64,000 nt of DNA from Nocardia higoensis NBRC 100133 (GTDB lineage: Bacteria; Actinomycetota; Actinomycetes; Mycobacteriales; Mycobacteriaceae): contig NZ_BAGA01000079.1 in NCBI RefSeq assembly GCF_000308595.1, positions 1 to 64,000 of the forward strand, in the 5' to 3' direction. Made by a program: the position numbers and the translations under genes. Shown piece by piece: positions 1 through 7,494 of this stretch (positions within the stretch are counted from its first letter, which is position 1; every line of letters starts with the position of its first letter). The notes under the pieces were generated by a model. The model worked only from the letters and a program-made list of their open reading frames with translations. It did no database searches and had not been told where the DNA came from.

Positions 1-127
1 CTGTCCGACTATGCGGGGGTGCCGGACTCCGCAGCTCCTGCCGGATCGCCGATCACCGCGTCGGCCGAGCTGTAGCGGCCTCCCACGATGTTCGGGTGAC
101 AGCGCGGGCTCGAGGATCGCTCCGCGG

Positions 128-475
128 CTATTTCCTGAAGGTGAATGTGAGTCCGCTCTTGCCCGCGAGTTCGCCACCGGTCCCGAGCAGCGAGAGTTGA
201 CCTTTCGCGCTCACTTCGACATTCACCTGAACCTCGTGCAGGCTGTACTCGCCCGCAGTGGCGCCGACGCCTGCGATCACCTCACGAATCGAGTCCATGA
301 ACTCCACAACGCGCTCACGGAGCAGATCGGTGGGGATTTCGCTTCTGCCATAACGGAAGTCGTCACCCCTCTTGAACAGCGAACGTTCGACACGCCCGTC
401 GGAGTCTTCACGCCCGAAGATGCCGATCGTCTTCGAGGCGTTGCCTTCGGGTGCGCTTCCGGTGGTTTCGGTCAC
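128..475 (-). CDS. Trypco1-like small protein (trypsin-co-occurring domain type)
   Basis: The product is 115 aa. The N-terminal third is polar and probably flexible. The C-terminal part (about residues 45-115) has a helix (RERVVEFMDSIREVI) followed by strands ending in LTFTFR, the pattern I associate with the Trypco1 domain found next to trypsin-like or CHAT proteases in bacterial conflict systems. Translation starts at a GTG that overlaps the stop of the CHAT gene by four bases (GTGA), so the two are translationally coupled. It is the last gene of a three-gene run inside the window; more genes may lie beyond base 1. I infer an accessory or regulatory role toward the CHAT protein. The family call rests on pattern similarity only. 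Confidence 0.6.
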   Translation of the reverse strand: MTETTGSAPEGNASKTIGIFGREDSDGRVERSLFKRGDDFRYGRSEIPTDLLRERVVEFMDSIREVIAGVGATAGEYSLHEVQVNVEVSAKGQLSLLGTGGELAGKSGLTFTFRK

Positions 476-1686
476 TTGACCTTCCCTTTCGATTCGTTGA
501 TTGTCAGGTCGGTATTGCCGTATACGGTGTAGGCGAGGCCGATCGGATTGCCGAAGGCGTCGAGCAGATAGTTCCGCGCGCGATGCACCGCATCGCCGAG
601 AGTGGCGCCGTCGAGCAGTTCTCGATAGAACGTCCGAGAGAACTCGGCTGCTTCTTCGTCGGGAATCGCGATCTCGGTGCCGATACAGCCTCGGTTTCCG
701 TTCTGCATGAACATCTGTGGGAACGACACCGAGCTGAGCGGGTCCACTCGCGATGAGCCGCAGGCATTGAGAACGATCAACGGCATATCCGGGACATCTC
801 GCACTCTGCTGGCACTCAGTCGAACGAGGTGCTCTCCGAGATCCCCCAAGGTGAGGTTGAGATCGCGGCCAGCTCCGCGGAGTTCGAGCTGGTAGTCGAG
901 CGGATCTGTCGTGGTGGTGTCACAGTGGCACGAAAAGTGCTGGATCTGGTCGGCATCGGGATCGTAGATCCGCTCGGCGACATCCACACCGCGCTGTTCG
1001 GCATCCGGATACGGACCGAGCACCGACAGTTTCGCGCGGCCGTCGGTGGTGAACCATCGGTACTCGCGTTCGGCACCGACCAGGGACTCGTAGTGCAGGT
1101 AGCGCAGCACCACCTTTCCGTCCGGGTCCAGTGCCAGATAATTGCTGCCCGTCGAGAGCGGTATCGGCAGGATGCGCCGCCTCACGACACAGCTGAACCC
1201 CACGAAAGAGCGGCATTTCGTGACGAAATCAGCACGCCCTCGGATGTCGTCCGCGCACGCGCCGATATCGAAGAAGGGCAGGTACTCGAGCGGCAGCAAG
1301 CGGTCCGTATCGCCGAGACATTCGACGACGGCGGTGTAGTCGGGGTTGCGCCACGCAGGAATCGCGGTTGTCCAGAAAGCCTGCAACTCTTGAATCACGT
1401 TGGGCTGGTTGCCGATCAGTGCGAAGATCATGCGCCGTCCCATGCTCCCGAGCGCCTGAGCCAGGGCCGGGAGATCGGCATCGTCGACGCGCACCGCGGA
1501 AATCAGCCGTTTGACCTCGGTCAGGCCCTGATCGAGCTGGCGGCGGACAGCGGCGATCCGGCCCAGGTCGGGCAGCGTGAACCGGACGCTGCCGACCTGG
1601 CATCCCGGCGCTTCGAACTCGACCCGCAGTCCCCGGCGGGTGTGCACCAGCAGCACTCGGACGGCAGGACCGCGTAAGAAAGTCAC
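472..1686 (-). CDS. CHAT-domain caspase-like protease
   Basis: The product is 404 aa. The C-terminal half is a CHAT (caspase-fold) peptidase: the predicted catalytic His254 lies in HFSCH and Cys309 in LIVLNACGSS, followed by the usual late helix FYRELLDGATLGDAVHRAR (about 353-371). The N-terminal 230 residues match nothing I recognise and may sense or bind a partner. The GTG start at 1686 has GAGGAG just upstream and overlaps the TGA of the preceding membrane-protein gene by four bases. A start further upstream (ATG at 1779) would overlap that gene by almost 100 bases, so I reject it. CHAT proteases are proteolytic effectors in several defence and cell-death systems. Substrate unknown. Confidence 0.85.
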   Translation of the reverse strand: MTFLRGPAVRVLLVHTRRGLRVEFEAPGCQVGSVRFTLPDLGRIAAVRRQLDQGLTEVKRLISAVRVDDADLPALAQALGSMGRRMIFALIGNQPNVIQELQAFWTTAIPAWRNPDYTAVVECLGDTDRLLPLEYLPFFDIGACADDIRGRADFVTKCRSFVGFSCVVRRRILPIPLSTGSNYLALDPDGKVVLRYLHYESLVGAEREYRWFTTDGRAKLSVLGPYPDAEQRGVDVAERIYDPDADQIQHFSCHCDTTTTDPLDYQLELRGAGRDLNLTLGDLGEHLVRLSASRVRDVPDMPLIVLNACGSSRVDPLSSVSFPQMFMQNGNRGCIGTEIAIPDEEAAEFSRTFYRELLDGATLGDAVHRARNYLLDAFGNPIGLAYTVYGNTDLTINESKGKVK

Positions 1687-3935
1687 TGTTCTCCTCTGGA
1701 AGACTGTTCCGACGCGCGGGTGTCGACCGCAATCGCGATAGCCTGCACCAGCCGCCCTGACTGGTACAGCTGCAACCATGCCTCGTGCACAGCTTCGATG
1801 TCCGGAAGTTCGAGCTCGACCACACCGCTCTGTTCGCCGTTCAGCCGCAACACTCGAAGGGTCTGGCGCCGCGGCGATGGCGTCATCGTCGCGCTGTCGA
1901 GCAGAATGTCGAAATGTGCGAAGGCTTCGGTTTTCCGGCCTTCTATCGTGATCGTCTCGAGAGCGACGAAACTGTGGGAACCGGCCGCGCCACGATCGGG
2001 GGCGGAGTTGCGAGCAGCTTGGTCAGCCAGGACCGAAACGGACAATCCGACGGCCGTGCCGGGGGGTGCGCAAATGACTCCCGCCGCGTTGCGACGAACG
2101 TTTTTGTCCTCGCCCTCGAGTTCGACCACCACGTAGCCGGTGAATTCGACCAGGGAAGGCCCAGCCATCGCTGCCCGCACGGCCTCGGCAATGGACGCGT
2201 CCATGCGCGTTTGCAGTGTCGCCAATGCCTCGGCGACCTGCGTGTCGAGGCGTGTGGCCGGGGCACGGGCCAGTTCTCGCAGTTCGGACTTCACCTCGGC
2301 GATGAAGGTTGACGTTAGTTGATCGGTGGCATTCGGTGTCGGGGCGTTGCTCGTGGTATTCGTTCCTCCTGCCGCTGCTCCGCGCCCCACATCGAGCGCC
2401 GCAAGCAGCAGACCGGTCGACGAGACACCTTCGAGCAGGTCACCCATCGCTACCAATTCCGCCTGGGTCGCCGGCACCTCCATGTGTAGCGCACGGAGGA
2501 GTTCCACCCGGTACACCCCGATCGCCACCGCTCGCTGAGCATAGGCGAGCTCCAGCCTGCTCCGCCCGGCGACCAGTGCGAACGCCAAAAATGTCAGCGA
2601 CACAGCCGCATACGAGTACAGCGACGCGGCCACGAACGTGAGCGCCGCGGCGGCAGCGCTCGCCACGATGACTCGCGACAAGGCCACACCGCGGTCCAGC
2701 CATGCAATCCTTCCACGCACGAACGGCGGGACGACCAATTCGATCCCGGGCCAGATTCGATCTATCACAACGCCGGCGTCACGTGCCGTGGCGAGGTTGA
2801 CCGCGATCGTCGCGGTACCGACCAAGAGCCGCGACATCCCCAACCCGGATCCCCGACGGATGACCGAGCGCGCCTGCATGTGCTCATCTCGCCGATTCTC
2901 TCGCCGTTCATAATCGTGTATCAATGAACGGATCTCGGCTTCACTGCCCAATCGCCCGGTGCGGTGCAACCGCGCCTCGAGTTCGCGGTATTCGGCGGCG
3001 GAACAGGTGCGCCGCACACGCTCGAGGAGGTCCTCGGCCGATCGCATCGCGGGTCTACCGTCGTCGGTGCGACGAGACCGTTCCAGGTCGCGAGCTACGG
3101 AAGCGGCGAGATCGGCCGCATCTGTTCGCGCATCACGGGCTAGTTCCTCGATGTCGATGACAGACTCGACGGTAGGTCGCAGCGTTCTCACGATAACGGA
3201 TTGAACGACCCACTGGAGCACGGAAACCAGCGCGATGATCGATACCATCACTTCGGAGCCGGGATTCGGCACACCGAGCCGCTCGGTCAGCGGGCCGGCC
3301 GCGACTACCGATGTCGCGACAGCCACAACCGGTCCTATCCATCCGATTTCCATCGGAACGGGGATGCGACTCACCGGCCGCGTAAATGGCCACGACACCC
3401 GGTTGAACCAGCCCGGCCTGAACGATTCGAAAATATAGTCTCCGAGCGCGACTACGACCACAGAACCAATTGCTACGACGACACCTCCCCAGATGGCGCG
3501 CCCGTTGTCATTGAGCAGGGCCGCTCCGATGCTGCTCCCCGCCGACACCACGAGGATGCCGGACGCTGCGAGGACCAGTCGCACGGTGCCTTCCGGAGGC
3601 GACTCGAACCACACGGCCAAGAGTGTGACGACCAGTACCACCGTGCTGAAGATCCATGCGGGTACCACCGCGCCGACCGAGATCAATGCCCAGGGGCTCG
3701 TCGCGGCACCCATTATCGTCGGTGCGATCGTTGCCGCACGCCACGCCCGCGGATGTGCGGCGCTGTGACGGGACAGCAGCACCCACAGGGAGACAATGCC
3801 AACCAGTCCGGAAACACCGGCACACCACGCAAGCCATGTCAGGGTGGAGCCGGTCAGCAGCACTGCCCCACCCGCGGCCGCCGAACCGATGGCCACCGCC
3901 CCGGTCGCCACGGTGACCGGGGTGCTCCGTTCCAT
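1683..3935 (-). CDS. Large multi-pass membrane protein of the CHAT module
   Basis: The product is 750 aa and of no family I recognise. About seven hydrophobic segments lie between residues 8 and 250, then a charged helical, probably coiled-coil region (about 255-360), another hydrophobic pair (about 420-455), and a soluble C-terminal domain (about 590-735) rich in predicted strands (EFTGYVVVELEG, AHFDILLD, TLRVLRL). It is the first gene of the run membrane protein-CHAT-Trypco1, with four-base overlaps at both junctions, so the three products are made together. I infer a membrane-anchored sensor or effector paired with the CHAT protease. The promoter should lie in the 176 bases before the divergent gene at 4112. 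Confidence 0.75.
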   Translation of the reverse strand: MERSTPVTVATGAVAIGSAAAGGAVLLTGSTLTWLAWCAGVSGLVGIVSLWVLLSRHSAAHPRAWRAATIAPTIMGAATSPWALISVGAVVPAWIFSTVVLVVTLLAVWFESPPEGTVRLVLAASGILVVSAGSSIGAALLNDNGRAIWGGVVVAIGSVVVVALGDYIFESFRPGWFNRVSWPFTRPVSRIPVPMEIGWIGPVVAVATSVVAAGPLTERLGVPNPGSEVMVSIIALVSVLQWVVQSVIVRTLRPTVESVIDIEELARDARTDAADLAASVARDLERSRRTDDGRPAMRSAEDLLERVRRTCSAAEYRELEARLHRTGRLGSEAEIRSLIHDYERRENRRDEHMQARSVIRRGSGLGMSRLLVGTATIAVNLATARDAGVVIDRIWPGIELVVPPFVRGRIAWLDRGVALSRVIVASAAAAALTFVAASLYSYAAVSLTFLAFALVAGRSRLELAYAQRAVAIGVYRVELLRALHMEVPATQAELVAMGDLLEGVSSTGLLLAALDVGRGAAAGGTNTTSNAPTPNATDQLTSTFIAEVKSELRELARAPATRLDTQVAEALATLQTRMDASIAEAVRAAMAGPSLVEFTGYVVVELEGEDKNVRRNAAGVICAPPGTAVGLSVSVLADQAARNSAPDRGAAGSHSFVALETITIEGRKTEAFAHFDILLDSATMTPSPRRQTLRVLRLNGEQSGVVELELPDIEAVHEAWLQLYQSGRLVQAIAIAVDTRASEQSSRGEQ

Positions 3936-4111
3936 CCACCAATGAGATCACGACCGCGTGCCGACCGGAAGGGTGGTCGGCCCACGAATACCGCAGTGCC
4001 GCTCGGGTATTCGCTGCTGTCGGGCTCCGAGGGCTGCCGATCGCTACGGGGAGCATTCGAATCTCTCGTAGCGTCGCGATGATTTCTGACCTCCGGGGCC
4101 GTCTGATCATC

Positions 4112-4678
4112 ATGGGCACACTCATCTATGGCTTCAACGTCTCGGTGGACGGATACATCGCCGACGCGCAAGGCAGCCTCGACTGGTCGGATCCGAGCGA
4201 CGAGCTCCTTCAGTACTGGAACGATTTCGAGCGGGAGACCGCCCTGTCGTTCTACGGGCGGCGGCTCTACGAACTGATGTCCGCGTACTGGCCGACCGCT
4301 GACGAGGCTCCGGACGCCACCCCTCGGACCGTCGACTTCGCGCGCATCTGGCGCGACATGCCCAAGGTCGTGTTCTCACGCACCCTGGAGTCGGTCGACT
4401 GGAACTCCCGCCTGGAGCGCGGAGACCCGGTCGAGGTGGTGAGGAAGCTGAAAGCCGAGACCGACGGTCGACTGGAAGTGGCAGGCGCGACACTGGCCGC
4501 ACCGATCGTGCGGGCCGGACTGGTGGACGAGTACCGGATCGTGGTCACGCCCACGGCCGTCGGCGGCGGCACGCCGTTCTTCCCGACACTGCCGTCATGG
4601 ATATCACTGCGGTTGTTGGAGAACCGCACTTTCCCGGGTGGCGCGGTGCTGCTGCGCTACGAGGCGAAGCGCGACTGA
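4112..4678 (+). CDS. DHFR-family reductase (RibD C-terminal-like)
   Basis: The product is 188 aa from ATG 4112. The N-terminus YGFNVSVDGYIADAQG and the C-terminal segment VDEYRIVVTPTAVGGGTPFF are hallmarks of the dihydrofolate reductase/RibD C-terminal superfamily of small NADPH-dependent reductases, common in actinomycetes and mostly of unknown substrate. An in-frame ATG at 4079 exists, but the protein family begins close to residue 1 as chosen here. No strong ribosome binding site is visible for either start. A second, broken member of the same family lies at 27012-27288. Probably monocistronic, divergent from the CHAT module. Confidence 0.8.
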   Translation: MGTLIYGFNVSVDGYIADAQGSLDWSDPSDELLQYWNDFERETALSFYGRRLYELMSAYWPTADEAPDATPRTVDFARIWRDMPKVVFSRTLESVDWNSRLERGDPVEVVRKLKAETDGRLEVAGATLAAPIVRAGLVDEYRIVVTPTAVGGGTPFFPTLPSWISLRLLENRTFPGGAVLLRYEAKRD

Positions 4679-4820
4679 CGTAGCCGGGACTCGGTGCGCA
4701 GCCGGGCATGGACGCGGGCGGTGTCGGCGGGGATCGTCCACGCCGACACCGCGCCGTCGACGCAGTAGACGCGATGGCGTTGACACGCCCGGTCTTCGGC
4801 CCATGCGGCAGCGGGGATAC

Positions 4821-6185
4821 TTACTTCGTTGCGCGACGGCGCTCGGTGATCGCGCCGAGCGCCCACGCCGCGACGACGGCGGCCAGGAACGACAGCAGCG
4901 ACGCGCTCATCCACGGCTGCTTGGTGAAGTGCAGCCATTCCTGCACGCGCACCCAGAATTCGGTCCACACACCGGCGTCGCCGGGGTTGACCACCTGGTA
5001 GACCGACAGCCCGATGAGCCAGGCCGCGATCATGCTCCACCGCGACGGCGCGTCGGCGTCGGTGTTCCAGTCGCCGCGGGCGCGCAGGAAGAAGTCGGCC
5101 GCGAGCACGCCGAGCAGCGGCACGAACACCGAGCCGATGAGGCCGAGGAAGCCGAAGTAGTCGTCCATGTCCAGCCGCAGCGCGAGCAGCGTGATGAAGA
5201 CGCCCAGCCCGATCGACAGCACCCGCCGGTCCATCCGCGGCGCCAGGTTCTGGATCGAGACGGCCGTGGAGTAGACGTTGGCGAAGGACTGATCCGCCTC
5301 GCGCACGACCAGGATGAGGAAGAACACCGCGCCGAGCGTGACGGTCAGGAAGGGCCCGTAGGTGCCGTCGCCGGTGGCCAGCGCCAGCGCGAACAGGCCG
5401 AGGATGTAGGCGAGGATCTGGGTGAGGGCGTAGGCGCCGCTCGCCGCGCCGAAGGCCGCACCTGTGCTGCGCGAATACCGGGTGTAGTCGGCGGCCACCG
5501 GCACCCAGGAAATCGACACCGCCAGCGCCGCGTCGGTGGCGATCCAGAACAGGTTCCAGTCGGATCCGAAGGGGCCGGACCCGCCGGGGCCGGGATCGGC
5601 GGTCAGATCGGGCAGGCCCGCCCGGAAGAACTGGACGTAGAACCAGATCAGGGCGATCGCGACTCCGATGGTGACGAATCGCCGCAGAATGCGCACGGAT
5701 CCCAGCGGCCAGATGGTGAGCACCGTGGTCAGCACGCCCGCCAGGACCACATACAGCCAGTGCGGCCCGCCGCCGAACAACTCCTCGGCCGCGTTGCCGA
5801 TGACGATCAACTCGAAGGTGCCCCACCCGATCAACTGGGCGATGTTCAACACCGTGGGCACATAACTCGGCTTTGCCCCGAACAATCCACGCAGCAGCAT
5901 CATCGCCGGTTTGCCGGTGCGTGCGCCCGGTATCGCCGACAGCCCCAACATGAGCCCGCCGACCACCGTGCCCACGATCATCGCGACGATCCCCGCCGCG
6001 ATCGAGATCTGCGCCGCCCCTTCGGCATCCGGCGCGAGCACCGTATACGCGCCGGAGAAGGCGAACAAGCTGACGCCGAGGTTGGCCCAGAACGCGCCCT
6101 GATCCCAGAACGACAGCACCCGGGGCGCGGGTTCGTCGAGGGTGAGCGGCGCCTCGTTTACGCCCGCGCCGACAGTGGACGCCAT
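4821..6185 (-). CDS. cytX: NCS1-family permease, probable hydroxymethylpyrimidine transporter
   Basis: The product is 454 aa with about 12 hydrophobic segments and the nucleobase:cation symporter-1 pattern (FWANLGVSLFAFSGAYTVL near the N-terminus; cytosine permease-like throughout). A TPP riboswitch directly precedes the start codon, which is known for the CytX branch of NCS1 that imports hydroxymethylpyrimidine for thiamine biosynthesis. The riboswitch therefore argues for a thiamine precursor rather than cytosine as substrate. The ATG at 6185 lies a few bases after the aptamer, whose 3' end contains the GGGAG that would serve as ribosome binding site. The substrate is inferred from regulation, not from residues. 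Confidence 0.8.
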   Translation of the reverse strand: MASTVGAGVNEAPLTLDEPAPRVLSFWDQGAFWANLGVSLFAFSGAYTVLAPDAEGAAQISIAAGIVAMIVGTVVGGLMLGLSAIPGARTGKPAMMLLRGLFGAKPSYVPTVLNIAQLIGWGTFELIVIGNAAEELFGGGPHWLYVVLAGVLTTVLTIWPLGSVRILRRFVTIGVAIALIWFYVQFFRAGLPDLTADPGPGGSGPFGSDWNLFWIATDAALAVSISWVPVAADYTRYSRSTGAAFGAASGAYALTQILAYILGLFALALATGDGTYGPFLTVTLGAVFFLILVVREADQSFANVYSTAVSIQNLAPRMDRRVLSIGLGVFITLLALRLDMDDYFGFLGLIGSVFVPLLGVLAADFFLRARGDWNTDADAPSRWSMIAAWLIGLSVYQVVNPGDAGVWTEFWVRVQEWLHFTKQPWMSASLLSFLAAVVAAWALGAITERRRATK

Positions 6186-6191
6186 ACCGCT

Positions 6192-6285
6192 ACCTACTCC
6201 CTACGCCGGCATTACCCGGACAGGTTCTGCGGTCGGCGCGCTCGGGCGCACCCTCTCAGCCCGGCCGTTGTCCGAGCTCCCGCGG
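6192..6285 (-). promoter_or_regulatory. TPP riboswitch (THI element)
   Basis: On the minus strand the conserved core is present in order: CGGGCTGAGAGGGTGC (about 6263-6248), ACCTGTCCGGGTAATGCC (about 6224-6207), then GGCGTAGGGAG running almost into the cytX ATG at 6185. These match the pyrimidine- and pyrophosphate-binding halves of the thiamine pyrophosphate aptamer. The ribosome binding site is part of the closing helix, so ligand binding should block translation initiation. The ends are estimated from the closing helix. Confidence 0.93.
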
Positions 6286-6290
6286 TGATC

Positions 6291-6750
6291 TACCGGGCGA
6301 ATAGTACACACAAGCCGGCATCGAGGTCGGCGCGAAGTCGGGGCGGTGGCACCGTAGCGATGGAATCGGCCGTACGGTAACGGCCTTCGCCGTAGACAAC
6401 CATCGAGGAGGCGAGCACCAGTCGACGGCACCGGGCTCGGGTCATGGCGGCGAGCAGCACCGCGGTGCCGAGGTCGTTGTGGCTGGCGTAGGCGGGTGCG
6501 TCCTGGGCACTCACGCCCGCGCCGACCACGCCGCCTGGTGGCAGACCGCATCGACGCCGACCAGGCGCGCGTCCAGCGCCTCCGGGTCACGCACGTCCAC
6601 CAGGTCGACGCCGTCCGGCGGTTCCGCTCCGCGGCCGTGCGCGGCGGCCAGCACGAGATCGATCGCGACCACCTCGTGGCCGCTGTCCTGCAGCGTGCGC
6701 CGGATATGGGAGCCGATGAATCCGGCCGCGCCGGTCAGCAGAATACGCAT
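6291..6750 (-). pseudogene. Broken NAD-dependent epimerase/dehydratase
   Basis: From ATG 6750 the frame encodes a sugar-epimerase N-terminus with the Rossmann motif [13 protein letters not shown]. It stops after [13 protein letters not shown]. Homology continues in another frame with [19 protein letters not shown] and LVLASSMVVYGEG. The break near 6528 is explained by loss of one base where most members have an ATG Met codon. After YGEGRYR the reading decays and the gene ends at the TPP riboswitch, leaving about 150 of some 320 codons. So there is both a frameshift and a 3' truncation. The cytX promoter must now lie inside its remains. Confidence 0.75.
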
Positions 6751-7457
6751 CACAGAGCCGTTGTCGAAGGTGCGTCCATGATCATGATTCTGGTCCGCCA
6801 CAGCCGGGTTCACAGCCGTTGCGAGCCGTTTCGACGGTTCGTAAGAATTCGGTCATATTTGCCGCGAGCAGTGCAAGCCGGTCATCGAGCGGTCATATTT
6901 GCCGGACGGATTCTGGGTGATACCGCCGAGCCGCGCGTGGACGCGCGAATGGTATCCGGATCCGGCCACCGCGCACCTCGACCGAACGTCGCGGGAATCT
7001 CGCGGGGCCACCCCGTCGGCGTTCGTCGACACGCCACGCCACTGCCGAACGGATTCCGCTGGGCACATCGCCGCCGCCGTCTCCGACGATCGGCAGATGA
7101 GCAGGCACGGGGGCGAATCCGGGCTCTGCGCCGACATCGATCAGCCGCAATACGAGATCACCGCTCTCGAGAAGGTGGCCGAACCGCGGCCAACCCGACG
7201 GCCGCGACCGAGAGCCGGCAGAGATCGAAACAGCTCACGCAAATATTCCGCCTCGACAGCGCGCACAATTTCTATCGAAACGTTATTGCAAATTCGACAT
7301 ACTCTTCGTCTGCGCCGACATCGGCGGATTCGCTACACGGAAGGATCCGGTCGTTCCGGCTCGCCAGGTACGTTATCGCAGGTCAGCGCGGTGCAGCCGC
7401 CGGGTGCGAAACCGAGACGAAGCGGACGTCGCAGGGGGTGTGGTCGGGAGTCGACCA
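6751..7457 (+). other. Long non-coding stretch with AT-richer patches
   Basis: I see no convincing gene on either strand in these 707 bases. They contain a 15-base direct repeat (listed separately) and an AT-richer patch at about 7240-7320, unlike the flanking GC-rich genes. Open frames here have no recognisable domains and poor codon use. The stretch separates the broken epimerase from the FHA-ABC exporter and may be a decayed gene or an extended regulatory region. Confidence 0.5.
6850..6904 (+). repeat. 15-base direct repeat, 40-base period
   Basis: The sequence CGGTCATATTTGCCG occurs exactly at 6850-6864 and again at 6890-6904, so the copies are 40 bases apart, close to four helical turns. 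A partial third match (CCGGTCATCG) lies between them at about 6879-6888. The repeat is AT-richer than its surroundings. It could be a paired protein-binding site; no neighbouring gene start is close enough to assign it. Confidence 0.6.
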
Positions 7458-7488
7458 TTGCGGTCGTAGTGCGGAACGGCCGTATAAT
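7458..7488 (+). promoter_or_regulatory. Promoter of the FHA-ABC gene, predicted leaderless
   Basis: A perfect TATAAT lies at 7483-7488, with a weak -35 candidate TTGCGG at 7458-7463 (19-base spacer). The ATG of the exporter gene is at 7495, only six bases after the -10 element, so transcription should begin at or next to the start codon. No Shine-Dalgarno sequence is visible in between. Leaderless mRNAs are common in actinomycetes. Confidence 0.65.
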
Positions 7489-7494
7489 TCCGTC

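Noticed and set aside
4683-4820. Possible short minus-strand gene after cytX (frame with ACQRHRVYCVDGAVSAWTIP)
   Set aside because: The codon pattern looks coding, but no start codon or ribosome binding site fits and no family is recognised; may be a remnant.
4638-6380. Long plus-strand frame of about 580 codons opposite cytX
   Set aside because: It mirrors the NCS1 permease on the minus strand, has low-complexity Arg/Gly/Asp-rich translation and no domain; typical of high-GC antisense frames.
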